Below, piece after piece: positions 7,984-15,598 of a stretch of DNA of 18,584 nt. Position 1 is the stretch's first letter; every line of letters starts with the position of its first letter. The DNA is taken from the NCBI GenBank assembly GCA_910586005.1, contig CAJUHG010000019.1, positions 1 through 18,584 of the forward strand, read 5' to 3'. The position numbers and the translations under genes are program-made. Under the pieces are notes generated by a model. It did no database searches and was not told the origin of the DNA. It saw nothing but the letters and a program-made list of their open reading frames with translations. The DNA comes from an uncultured Lachnospiraceae bacterium (lineage in GTDB: Bacteria > Bacillota > Clostridia > Lachnospirales > Lachnospiraceae).

Positions 7984-8007
7984 AAAAAACTAAGATTTTT
8001 TATCTTA
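7984..8007 (-). terminator. Weak terminator-like hairpin overlapping the aroE stop
   Basis: On the minus strand TAAGAT-AAAAA-ATCTTA (8007 down to 7991) is followed by G and six T. The 6-bp AT-only stem is weak, so it may only reduce transcription from aroE into aroF. Confidence 0.35.
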
Positions 8008-8874
8008 ATTAGAAAAATATTTTTTCTTTATTATTTCTATTGGCATTTCTTTTCCTGTCCAACAGCTAAAAGCAGCAGCACCTTGATATAACAACATGTA
8101 CAATCCATTAAAGGTGGCACAACCTTGTTTTTTTGCTTGTTTCAGTAGAAGAGTCTCTTTTGGATTGTAAATAATATCAGATACAATTAAATCTTTATGT
8201 AGCATAGTAATATCTGGAATAGGGCTACATGAAATATCTGGTGCCATTCCTAAATTAGTAGCATTGGTTAAAATAGCACTCTCTGAAAGGCTTTTTGCTA
8301 AAAGAGAATGGTTTTCTATGTCAAATAGACGAACCACACAGCCTGTTTCTGAGGTTACTTGGGTACAAAATGCATTTACTTTGTCCCAAGAATTATTTTT
8401 TCTTTTAAATATATCAATAGAAGCAACTCCATCAAGAGCTGCCTGAACACATATAGCAGTGGCAGCACCACCAGCACCTAATAAAGTCATTTTTTTACCA
8501 ATGATATGATATCCAGCATCAGAAACAGAGCGCATATAGCCAATGCCATCTGTAGTGTGACCAATCATCTGTTGATCTTTTATAATAACTGTATTTACAG
8601 CTCCGGCTAGTCTAGCTGCTGGTGTTAGTTCATCTAAAAGCGGGATAATATGTACTTTTAAAGGCATGGTTAAATTAAAACCACAAATTCCAGCAGTTTT
8701 TAAGCCCATAACAACTGTTTTTAAGTTTTCTGGATTCACATCAAAGGCGAGATAGATATAGTCAAGTCCAATCTGACGAAAAGCTTCATTATGCATTTGA
8801 GGTGAAATACTATGTGCTACAGGGCTGCCTAAAAGAGCAGTTAATTTTGTTTTTCCTGTGATTTCAAAATTCAT
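8005..8874 (-). CDS. aroE: Shikimate dehydrogenase
   Basis: A 289-aa NADP-dependent enzyme reducing 3-dehydroshikimate to shikimate. The substrate-binding Ser22 and Ser24 lie in GSPVAHSISPQMHN. The catalytic Lys73 is in NLTMPLK, Asn94 in AGAVNTV and Asp109 in TTDG, and the nucleotide-binding loop GAGGAA spans 133-138. The C-terminal QGAAAF segment closes the active site. AAGGTGA lies a few bases before the ATG. It is transcribed divergently from aroD and lies upstream of aroF on the same strand; a weak hairpin overlaps its stop codon. Confidence 0.94.
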   Translation of the reverse strand: MNFEITGKTKLTALLGSPVAHSISPQMHNEAFRQIGLDYIYLAFDVNPENLKTVVMGLKTAGICGFNLTMPLKVHIIPLLDELTPAARLAGAVNTVIIKDQQMIGHTTDGIGYMRSVSDAGYHIIGKKMTLLGAGGAATAICVQAALDGVASIDIFKRKNNSWDKVNAFCTQVTSETGCVVRLFDIENHSLLAKSLSESAILTNATNLGMAPDISCSPIPDITMLHKDLIVSDIIYNPKETLLLKQAKKQGCATFNGLYMLLYQGAAAFSCWTGKEMPIEIIKKKYFSN

Positions 8875-8912
8875 CTGTTCACCTTGTTTCCTTATAGAAT
8901 GAAATTTATTAG

Positions 8913-8948
8913 AGATAAAAATCTTATCCAGTAAGAAGATAAAAATCT
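8913..8948. promoter_or_regulatory. Tandem near-palindromes in the divergent aroE/aroD gap
   Basis: AGATAAAAATCT occurs exactly at 8913-8924 and again at 8937-8948, so the copies start 24 bases apart. Each is an AGAT...ATCT near-palindrome. They lie upstream of both aroE and the aroD promoter, a place where a shared regulator could bind. No regulator is identified. Confidence 0.4.
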
Positions 8949-8989
8949 CATAAAATATCTTAATAGATTATAAAAAATATGTCAATGAC

Positions 8990-9018
8990 TTGCACCTTTT
9001 GTTTTCATAAGTTATACT
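8990..9018 (+). promoter_or_regulatory. aroD promoter
   Basis: TTGCAC at 8990-8995 and TATACT at 9013-9018 with a 17-base spacer. The predicted start is near 9025, shortly before the ribosome binding site at 9027-9032. Confidence 0.65.
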
Positions 9019-9041
9019 ATGTCTCAAAGGAGCAGAGGAAG

Positions 9042-9809
9042 ATGGCAAAAGAGATAATAATAAAAAAGCAAAAAATTGGAGATGGAAAACCTCTAATCTG
9101 TATTCCTATTGTAGAACAAGAACAAGAATCTATTCTTAAAACAGCTAAAAATATTGTAGGAATGGGCGCTAATATTATAGAGTGGCGTATGGATTGGTAT
9201 AAAAATATTTGTATTTGGGAGCAAACAAAAGAAATATTAAAGGAACTTGCAGATATATGTCAAGACACTGTATTATTGTGTACATTTCGCAGTAAAAAAC
9301 AAGGCGGAGAACAAGAAATCAAAGAAGAAGATTATACAAGATTACTTCAAAAGGTTGCAGAAAGTGGATATATAGATTTACTAGATGTGGAAGTATCTGA
9401 GATTTCAGAGGGAAAAGCATTTATTGAAAAATTACATAAAGCTTCTATTTATATCATTGCTTCTCAACATTATTTTTTTCATACACCAGAGATAGAAGCA
9501 ATGGAACAAGAATTATTTTATATGAAAGAAATAGGAGCAGATATTGGGAAATTAGCAGTTATGCCAACTAAGAATACAGATGTATTACGTTTGTTGGAAG
9601 CTACTGCCCATGTAAAAGAGCGTGAGCCTGAATATCCTATTGTAACTATAGCAATGGGAGAGATGGGTATTATTTCTCGCATTAGTGGACAAATTTTTGG
9701 TTCTTGTTTTACTTTCGCGACAATTGGAAAAGAATCTGCTCCGGGGCAGCTTCCAATGAAAGATATTACAGGGATTTTAGATAAGATATCAGAAAGTATG
9801 GAAAAATAA
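9042..9809 (+). CDS. aroD: 3-dehydroquinate dehydratase, type I
   Basis: A 255-aa class I dehydroquinase that forms 3-dehydroshikimate through a Schiff base. Key residues fall at the same numbers as in the E. coli enzyme: the EWRMD motif at 47-51, His143 in SQHYF and the Schiff-base Lys170 in IGKLAVMP. ISRISG and SAPGQLP follow. The ATG at 9042 is chosen over an in-frame ATG at 8979 because the longer form would begin upstream of the predicted -35 box and because AAAGGAG lies just before 9042. The next gene, aroK, starts one base after the stop, so translation is probably coupled. Confidence 0.94.
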   Translation: MAKEIIIKKQKIGDGKPLICIPIVEQEQESILKTAKNIVGMGANIIEWRMDWYKNICIWEQTKEILKELADICQDTVLLCTFRSKKQGGEQEIKEEDYTRLLQKVAESGYIDLLDVEVSEISEGKAFIEKLHKASIYIIASQHYFFHTPEIEAMEQELFYMKEIGADIGKLAVMPTKNTDVLRLLEATAHVKEREPEYPIVTIAMGEMGIISRISGQIFGSCFTFATIGKESAPGQLPMKDITGILDKISESMEK

Positions 9810-9810
9810 T

Positions 9811-10320
9811 ATGCAGCAGAATATATATTTAATTGGATTTATGGGAACAGGAAAAAGCACCATTTCTCATAGTCTAGCAACAATCTTGAAATATGAAGAA
9901 ATAGATACAGATTTATGGATTACTCAGCAACAAGGGAAGAGTGTTACAGAAATATTTGAATTATATGGAGAACAATATTTCAGAGATTTAGAGACTGAAT
10001 GTTTAAAACAGATGAAGATGGAACATCATAAGATTATTTCTTGTGGTGGTGGAATGGTATTGAGAAAAGAAAATATAACTTTAATGAAAGAAAATGGTGT
10101 AGTAGTATTATTGACTGCAACACCTAATACCATTTTTTCTAGGGTAAAACATGGGACAGGGCGTCCTATTTTAAATAAAAATATGACAGTGGAATATATT
10201 AGTGAGTTATTGCAAAAAAGGAGTCCTTATTATAAAGCAGCAGGAGATATTACAATTACTACCGATTATAAATCACCAGAACAAATTTCAGAAGAAATAA
10301 AAAATTCTTTTGATTTTTAG
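9811..10320 (+). CDS. aroK: Shikimate kinase
   Basis: A 169-aa kinase that phosphorylates shikimate at the 3-hydroxyl with ATP. The P-loop GFMGTGKST is at residues 9-17 and the magnesium/shikimate-binding DTD at 32-34. Arg58 is in YFRDLE, the shikimate-binding GGG at 79-81, and the LID arginine Arg117 in GTGRPIL. Length is the family norm. The start codon comes one base after the aroD stop and lacks a strong ribosome binding site of its own, which points to translational coupling. The -35 box of the tRNA promoter overlaps its stop codon. Confidence 0.94.
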   Translation: MQQNIYLIGFMGTGKSTISHSLATILKYEEIDTDLWITQQQGKSVTEIFELYGEQYFRDLETECLKQMKMEHHKIISCGGGMVLRKENITLMKENGVVVLLTATPNTIFSRVKHGTGRPILNKNMTVEYISELLQKRSPYYKAAGDITITTDYKSPEQISEEIKNSFDF

Positions 10321-10338
10321 AAAAAAGTGTGATATAAT
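10310..10338 (+). promoter_or_regulatory. tRNA-Arg promoter
   Basis: TTGATT at 10310-10315 and TATAAT at 10333-10338 with a 17-base spacer and an extended TGA before the -10 box. The tRNA begins 28 bases downstream. Confidence 0.75.
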
Positions 10339-10365
10339 CGTTTGGCTATGAAAATTATTTGAAAA

Positions 10366-10437
10366 GCACCCATAGTTTAATGGATAAAACATCAGATTCC
10401 GGTTCTGAGGCTGGGGGTTCGATTCCCTCTGGGTGTA
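10366..10437 (+). tRNA. tRNA-Arg (anticodon CCG)
   Basis: A complete 72-base cloverleaf. The acceptor stem GCACCCA/TGGGTGT has a G-T first pair and discriminator A. The D stem is GTTT/AAAC. The anticodon stem TCAGA/TCTGA holds the loop TTCCGGT, so the anticodon CCG reads CGG. The T stem GGGGG/CCCTC has the loop TTCGATT. The 3' CCA is not encoded. Folded by hand. Confidence 0.93.
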
Positions 10438-10516
10438 CTGAAACTTTAAAGGATTACATTTTTACAGCCTTTGGCATAAATGTATTTAATGATAGATAAG
10501 AAATTAAGGAGCATAT

Positions 10517-11797
10517 ATGAGTAATTCTACAAATAATAAAAAATCTAATTCTGGATTTAACATAGATAAAATGACAACTTTTGTTAAAAAAAATGTAAAA
10601 TATATTTCAGCAGGGATTTTAACCGTTGCTTTAGTTGTGGTACTTGCTGTTACTGTATTAAATAATAAAGATGAATCTTCCGCTAAGGAAAATAAAGAGA
10701 ATCAAGTTGTTCAACAGGAACAAAAAGAAGAGAAGAAATCAAAAGATCAAGAAGAAAAAGATGAAAAAGAAAACAAAGAAGACGAACTAAAAGAAGATGA
10801 ATATGAAGAGAATGTACAACCAGAAGTACAGGAATTGATGTCTACATATTACAATGCTTATGCTGTTGGAGATGTGAAAAAATTAGACTCTATTACAGAA
10901 TCTCTTTCAGATATGGAAAAAAGTTATATTAAGATGATAAATAAATATGTAGAAAGTTATGATGATATTACTTGCTATACAAAAGAGGGATTAGAGGAAG
11001 ATTCCTATATGGTATCAGTTACTTTTAATATGCATTTTCATGATGTGGAAGGTGGTCTTCCAGGCATGGATTTCTTTTATATTAGAAGCAATGATGCTGA
11101 TGAACTTTATATTGATAATCTTTATAGTTCCTTTAATCGTGAAATCAAAGAACAAAAAACAGAAGAAGAAATTGATAAATTAATTAAAGTTTTTGAAGAG
11201 GGCGAGGATGTACAGCAACTTAGCAAAGAGTTCCAAGATAAGTATGACCAAGTAGTAAAAGAAGATAAAGCTTTGAAAAAGATGGCCAATACCGTTTCCA
11301 AAGCTATTAGAGAGTGGAAGGATTCTTATTCAGCAGAAGAAGAAAAAGATAAAAATAAAGATAAAAAAGAAGAAAAAGACAAGAAAGATAAAAATTCTGA
11401 GGAACAAAAAGATAAACCAAAAGAAAATCAAAATAATACAGACGAACAAGCGAACAACGAAGAGCAGAATAATACAAATGAAACTCAAGAAGATAATTCA
11501 GAAGAACAAAACAACCAGCCTGAAGAAAATCAGGAGGGTAATTCAGAAGACAATACATCAGATGAAAGTCAGAACAATGAAGGAAGTAGCATTAATTATG
11601 TACCAGAGGGAACAGTATTGACTGCAAATGATGGTTATAATGTTCGTGTATCTATGAATGAATCAGCGGAGGTTGTTGGTACTACTGCCATTGGTGATAG
11701 TATTAAAGTAATTTTAAGCTATGCAGAAGGCTGGACAAAAGTGGAATGGAATGGACAAACTGGATATATAAGAACAGATTTATTATTAAATAATTAA
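10517..11797 (+). CDS. Membrane-anchored extracellular protein with C-terminal SH3-like domain
   Basis: A 426-aa protein of unknown specific role. A Lys-rich cytoplasmic N-terminus precedes one transmembrane helix (about 29-48), which makes an uncleaved signal anchor likely. Outside the membrane there is a Lys/Glu linker (about 51-100) and a globular region (about 100-270) whose pattern suggests an NTF2-like fold, though this is not certain. A second very Glu/Asn/Gln-rich linker follows (about 275-358), and a bacterial SH3 domain ends the protein (about 362-424, with YNVRVS and GWTKVEWNGQTGYIRTDLL). Such domains bind cell-wall peptides. AAGGAG ends 5 bases before the ATG. The gene stands alone, with a structured region and a terminator downstream. 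Confidence 0.8.
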   Translation: MSNSTNNKKSNSGFNIDKMTTFVKKNVKYISAGILTVALVVVLAVTVLNNKDESSAKENKENQVVQQEQKEEKKSKDQEEKDEKENKEDELKEDEYEENVQPEVQELMSTYYNAYAVGDVKKLDSITESLSDMEKSYIKMINKYVESYDDITCYTKEGLEEDSYMVSVTFNMHFHDVEGGLPGMDFFYIRSNDADELYIDNLYSSFNREIKEQKTEEEIDKLIKVFEEGEDVQQLSKEFQDKYDQVVKEDKALKKMANTVSKAIREWKDSYSAEEEKDKNKDKKEEKDKKDKNSEEQKDKPKENQNNTDEQANNEEQNNTNETQEDNSEEQNNQPEENQEGNSEDNTSDESQNNEGSSINYVPEGTVLTANDGYNVRVSMNESAEVVGTTAIGDSIKVILSYAEGWTKVEWNGQTGYIRTDLLLNN

Positions 11798-11840
11798 TCA
11801 AACAATATAATAAGCCATGAAAATAACTTTGTAAAAATAT

Positions 11841-11938
11841 GGATACCTTTGGGGTATCTCCTATAATGGTCATTTGGTCGTTTTATAAGGCATACCCTCG
11901 GGAACACGTGACCATACAGTCGTTTCATAAGGTACGCC
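11841..11938 (+). repeat. Structured repeat region after the SH3-protein gene
   Basis: It contains a hairpin GATACC/GGTATC (11842-11847 with 11853-11858) and two 29-base units 42 bases apart (11868-11896 and 11910-11938) that match at about 20 positions with the common core GTCGTTT-ATAAGG. ATGGTCA (11866-11872) can pair with TGACCAT (11909-11915). GGCATACC (11889-11896) can pair with GGTACGCC (11931-11938) with one mismatch. These two pairings interleave, as in a pseudoknot. No open frame fits. Most of the 302-base gene-free stretch 11798-12099 is this region plus the terminator and promoter listed next. Confidence 0.5.
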
Positions 11939-11962
11939 TATGAATAAGTTAAATAATAAGAA

Positions 11963-11995
11963 GGGAGAATTGCTTGAAAGGGCAGTTCTCTTTTT
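11963..11995 (+). terminator. Intrinsic terminator
   Basis: A 9-bp stem (GAGAATTGC 11965-11973 with GCAGTTCTC 11982-11990, one G-T pair) followed by TTTTT. Confidence 0.85.
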
Positions 11996-12027
11996 GCAAA
12001 AATCTATTACAATTGTATAGGATTCTT

Positions 12028-12056
12028 TTGAAAAGACAGTATAAAAAATGTAAAAT
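12028..12056 (+). promoter_or_regulatory. Promoter of the 143-aa gene
   Basis: TTGAAA at 12028-12033 and TAAAAT at 12051-12056 with a 17-base spacer, 43 bases before the start codon. Confidence 0.55.
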
Positions 12057-12099
12057 GTTTCAACCTAAAGGATATAGAGATAACTATTAGGAGGAAACT

Positions 12100-12531
12100 A
12101 TGCGTAACTATGAGGAAATTAATGTATTAAAAGAAACCAAGAAAAGTGCCTCTATGGCAGTAAATGCAATTGATGCATTGATGGGTAAAATTTATAATCA
12201 GGAATTTGCCTATGAATTAACGGCTCAAAGAAATCGTTTTCGTGACTTTGAGCGGAAAGCAGAAGCTGGCTTATGGGAGTATGGATTGACACCGCGACAA
12301 TCAAGTTTGGGAAAAGCTATGTTATGGGGGGCTATTCAGGCAAATACTATGTTAAATATTAGTACTCCCCATATGGCAGATATGATGATTCAGGGAAATT
12401 CTCGTGGCATTACAGAACTTTTAAAGGTAAAACATAACAATAAAAATGAAGGTAGTTATGCAAATGAATTGGCAGAGGAAATTATGAATTTTGAGGAAGA
12501 AAATATTGAACGATTAAAAAAATTTTTATAG
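12100..12531 (+). CDS. Conserved-looking helical protein of unknown function
   Basis: 143 aa; I do not recognise the family. The sequence is predicted to be almost all alpha-helical, without signal peptide or membrane segment. It is rich in Met and Ala in the middle (KAMLWGAIQANTMLNIS), with a charged Glu/Lys C-terminus. The pattern of long amphipathic helices would suit a small helical bundle, possibly ferritin-like in shape, but no metal-binding ExxH pair is evident. TAGGAGG sits just before the ATG. It has its own promoter and a terminator upstream. rluF follows after 66 bases with no clear terminator. Codon use matches the neighbours, so it is likely a real gene. Confidence 0.75.
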   Translation: MRNYEEINVLKETKKSASMAVNAIDALMGKIYNQEFAYELTAQRNRFRDFERKAEAGLWEYGLTPRQSSLGKAMLWGAIQANTMLNISTPHMADMMIQGNSRGITELLKVKHNNKNEGSYANELAEEIMNFEEENIERLKKFL

Positions 12532-12597
12532 AAAAATAATATGTCAAAGAGCAGAGGCATATGTTACAGTTGTAATATAAAAGTATGGGGAAGATAG

Positions 12598-13332
12598 ATG
12601 GCAGAAGTAGTTCGAATCAACAAATATTTAAGTGAAGCTGGGGTTTGTTCTAGACGAGAGGCAGATCGAGAGATTGCACAAGGAAATATTACTATCAATG
12701 GTAAAAAGGCTATAATGGGAGACAAAGTTTTTCCAGGTGATAAGGTTATGTTTAGAGAAAAAATTGTTTCTAAAGAAAAGGAAGCAATTTTAATTGCAGT
12801 AAATAAACCCAAAGGAATTGTATGTACTTCTGAGAAAAGAGAAGCAAATAATATTGTAGATTATGTAAAATATCCAAAACGAATTTATCCTATTGGAAGA
12901 TTAGATAAAAATTCTCATGGTTTAATTTTAATGACAAATCAAGGAGAACTAGTAAATAAGATTATGCGGAGTGGAAATTTTCATGAAAAAGAATATATTG
13001 TTAGAGTAAATCGAGAAGTTACAAAGGAATTTTTACAAAATATGTCTCAAGGGGTTTATTTAGAAGAATTAGATATGACTACACGTCCTTGTCATCTAAA
13101 AAAAGTGGGAAAATGCACATTTCACATTATTTTGACTCAAGGAATGAACCGACAAATTAGAAGAATGTGTGAAACTTTTCAATATCAAGTATTAGACCTG
13201 AAGCGAATAAGAATTATGAATATTCAATTAGGAAATTTGAAAGAAGGCTGTTATAGAGAGATTACCAAAGAGGAATGGGAAGAATTAAAAGAACAGATAA
13301 AAGAATCTTCTAGTGAAACAAGATGGAAATAA
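12598..13332 (+). CDS. rluF: 23S rRNA pseudouridine synthase, RluF/RsuA family
   Basis: A 244-aa enzyme that converts a uridine in rRNA to pseudouridine. An N-terminal S4 RNA-binding domain (about 5-50, RINKYLSEAGVCSRREAD) precedes the catalytic domain. The active-site Asp103 lies in GRLDKNSHGL, with NKPKG before it and GMNRQIRRMCE after it, all standard for the RsuA group. The close fit of the S4 segment (NGKKA-GDKV-PGDKV) favours the RluF subgroup (U2604 of 23S rRNA in E. coli numbering), but RluB or RsuA activity cannot be excluded. The ATG follows a moderate GGGGAAG ribosome binding site. A short charged tail ends the protein. Confidence 0.85.
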   Translation: MAEVVRINKYLSEAGVCSRREADREIAQGNITINGKKAIMGDKVFPGDKVMFREKIVSKEKEAILIAVNKPKGIVCTSEKREANNIVDYVKYPKRIYPIGRLDKNSHGLILMTNQGELVNKIMRSGNFHEKEYIVRVNREVTKEFLQNMSQGVYLEELDMTTRPCHLKKVGKCTFHIILTQGMNRQIRRMCETFQYQVLDLKRIRIMNIQLGNLKEGCYREITKEEWEELKEQIKESSSETRWK

Positions 13333-13469
13333 TATTAAGATAAAACTCTTTATTTTTAAAAACCAATGGAATTACAACTGTGTTTTTTCTAAAATAAGAA
13401 CATCATAACCTTAGTAAATAAAAGTTACCAATCATTTCATCTGTATGAAAGGAAAGGATAAGATAGCAT

Positions 13470-15488
13470 ATGGACAAAAAACAAGCAGCAGCAAAAATAC
13501 AAGACTTACGTGGTCAGCTTGAATATCATATTAATTTATATTACAATATGGACAGTCCTGAAATTAGTGATTATGAATATGATAGAATGATGCAAGAACT
13601 TAAAAGTTTAGAAAAAGAATTTCCTGATTTGGTAACAACAGATTCTCCAACTCAAAAAGTGGGAGGACAAGCAAAAAGAGAAGCAGGTATTTTAGTAAGA
13701 CATAATGTTCCAATGTTAAGTCTTCAGGATGTATTTTCTAGAGAAGAAGTCGAAGAGTTTGTGCAGGAGATGCAAGAGCAATTAGATCATCCAGAATTTG
13801 TTGTAGAGTATAAAATAGATGGACTTTCTATGGCTCTCCGTTATGAAAAAGGAGAGTTGAAATTGGCATTAACTAGAGGAGATGGTATAAATTTTGGAGA
13901 AGATGTAACTGTAAATGCAAAAGTAATTTCAGATGTAAAAAGAAAGTTAAAAGTTCCAGTAGAATATTTAGAAATCCGTGGCGAAGTCTATATGAAAAAT
14001 AAGGATTTTAACCATGTAAATGAAATGCAAGAATTAAAAGGGAAAAAAATTTTTGCAAATCCTAGAAATTGTGCTGCAGGAACTTTGCGCCAATTAGATA
14101 GTAAAATTACAAAAGAACGTGGACTTTCTATGTTTGTATTTAATATTCAACAAATACGAGGAATGGAATTAAAAACTCATACACAAGGATATGAATATTT
14201 AAAACAAAATGGAATACCAGTGATAGATAATTATCAAGTTTGCAAGAATAAAGAAGAAGTTTGGGAAGCAATTTGTGCAATAGGAGAAAATAGAGGAAAT
14301 CTTGAATATGATATTGATGGTGCAGTAGTTAAACTAAATTCTTTAGCAGATCGAGAAAAATTGGGTGCTACTTCAAAGGTCCCACGGTGGGCGGTTGCTT
14401 ATAAATATCCACCAGAAGAAAAAGAAACTACATTATTGGATATTGAGCTATCTGTTGGACGTACAGGAAGAATTACTCCGACAGCAATTTTTGAACCTGT
14501 AAGATTGTGTGGTACGAGTGTGTCTCGTGCTACACTTCATAATCAAGATTTTATTCATGAATTGGACATCAGAATTGGAGACAAGATAATGGTGTATAAA
14601 TCTGGTGAAATTATTCCAAAGGTTCGAAAAGTATTGAAGGAAAAACGACCAGAAGGGACAACTCCTTATTATTTGCCACAAACTTGTCCAGTTTGTGGCG
14701 CAGAAACACAGTGGGAAAAAGATACAGCAGATATTAAGTGTACTTCTCCAAATTGTCCAGCGCAGTTAGAGAGGCGTATTATTAATTTTGTAGGCAGAGA
14801 TGCAATGGACATTAAAGGATTTGGCACCGTGTATGTAGAGGAATTGGTGCGTCTTAATTATTTAAAAGATGCAGCAGATATTTATACTTTAAAAGAACAC
14901 AGAGAAGAATTAATTGCTCAAGGTATTATTGGGAAAGAAAAAAATACAGACAAACTTTTGGATGCCATTGAAAAATCGAAAGAGAATGATGCATATCAAC
15001 TTTTAACAGGGTTTGGGATTCCTAATGTGGGAAAAGCTGCAGCAAAGTCTATTTTAAAAGAATTTAAAAGTATTCAAAATCTTAGAGAAGCAGATGTAGA
15101 GGCATTAAAAAATGTGAAAGATATTGGAGAAGTCAGTGCCAATTGTATTTTGAATTTTTTTAAAGATAAGACAAATTGCCAGATGGTGGAGAGAATGGAG
15201 CGCTGTGGTGTTAATATGCAGACAAAAGAGCAGTCTATAGGAAATCAATTTCAAGGGATGACTTTTGTAGTTACTGGAACTTTGTCAAGTTTGGAGCGAA
15301 AAGAAGCAGTGGCTTTGATTGAGCAGCAAGGTGGAAAAGTTTCTGCTTCTGTTTCAAAAAAAACAAGTATGCTTCTAGCGGGAGAGAATGCTGGAAGTAA
15401 ATTAGTAAAGGCACAAGAGTTAGGGATACGTGTAATAACAGAAGAAGAATTTTTAGCTATGTTAAAACAACAGGTTGCTGTAGAGTAA
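13470..15488 (+). CDS. ligA: NAD-dependent DNA ligase
   Basis: A 672-aa ligase sealing nicks in replication and repair. The N-terminal Ia and adenylation domains include YKIDG with the AMP-accepting Lys115. An OB fold follows, with SVGRTGRITPTA near its start. Next come a four-Cys zinc finger (Cys406, Cys409, Cys424, Cys429), helix-hairpin-helix repeats (about 435-580, with GFGIPNVGKAAA and NVKDIGEVSA), and a C-terminal BRCT domain (about 593-668). Length and domain order are those of the complete bacterial enzyme. GAAAGGA lies before the ATG. The 137 bases between rluF and this gene hold no obvious terminator. Confidence 0.97.
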   Translation: MDKKQAAAKIQDLRGQLEYHINLYYNMDSPEISDYEYDRMMQELKSLEKEFPDLVTTDSPTQKVGGQAKREAGILVRHNVPMLSLQDVFSREEVEEFVQEMQEQLDHPEFVVEYKIDGLSMALRYEKGELKLALTRGDGINFGEDVTVNAKVISDVKRKLKVPVEYLEIRGEVYMKNKDFNHVNEMQELKGKKIFANPRNCAAGTLRQLDSKITKERGLSMFVFNIQQIRGMELKTHTQGYEYLKQNGIPVIDNYQVCKNKEEVWEAICAIGENRGNLEYDIDGAVVKLNSLADREKLGATSKVPRWAVAYKYPPEEKETTLLDIELSVGRTGRITPTAIFEPVRLCGTSVSRATLHNQDFIHELDIRIGDKIMVYKSGEIIPKVRKVLKEKRPEGTTPYYLPQTCPVCGAETQWEKDTADIKCTSPNCPAQLERRIINFVGRDAMDIKGFGTVYVEELVRLNYLKDAADIYTLKEHREELIAQGIIGKEKNTDKLLDAIEKSKENDAYQLLTGFGIPNVGKAAAKSILKEFKSIQNLREADVEALKNVKDIGEVSANCILNFFKDKTNCQMVERMERCGVNMQTKEQSIGNQFQGMTFVVTGTLSSLERKEAVALIEQQGGKVSASVSKKTSMLLAGENAGSKLVKAQELGIRVITEEEFLAMLKQQVAVE

Positions 15489-15598
15489 GAAATTATATTT
15501 TTATAAGAAAGTTAGAATATAAGGCGAACTGGTATGAAAAACAACTAGTGAAAGTAGATTACTAGGAAAAATCAGGATAAAGAAAGGAGGAAAGGATT

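Noticed and set aside
8264..8446. Plus-strand frame inside aroE
   Set aside because: It lies wholly antisense to a well-supported gene and has no ribosome binding site or family features.
8979..9041. N-terminal extension of AroD by 21 codons
   Set aside because: The extension begins before the predicted -35 box; starting at 9042 also places His143 and Lys170 at the E. coli numbers.
11307..11558. Minus-strand Leu/Phe-rich frame in the SH3-protein gene
   Set aside because: It is antisense to the Glu/Lys/Asn-rich linker, which yields Phe/Leu codons by complement; no start signals.
11868..11938. CRISPR array
   Set aside because: There are only two degenerate units (about 20 of 29 identical), with no further copies and no cas genes nearby.
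15489..15598. SAM riboswitch or T-box before metA
   Set aside because: No conserved SAM-I/SAM-II core, no T-box sequence and no terminator-antiterminator pair; only a weak CTAGT/ACTAG pairing.
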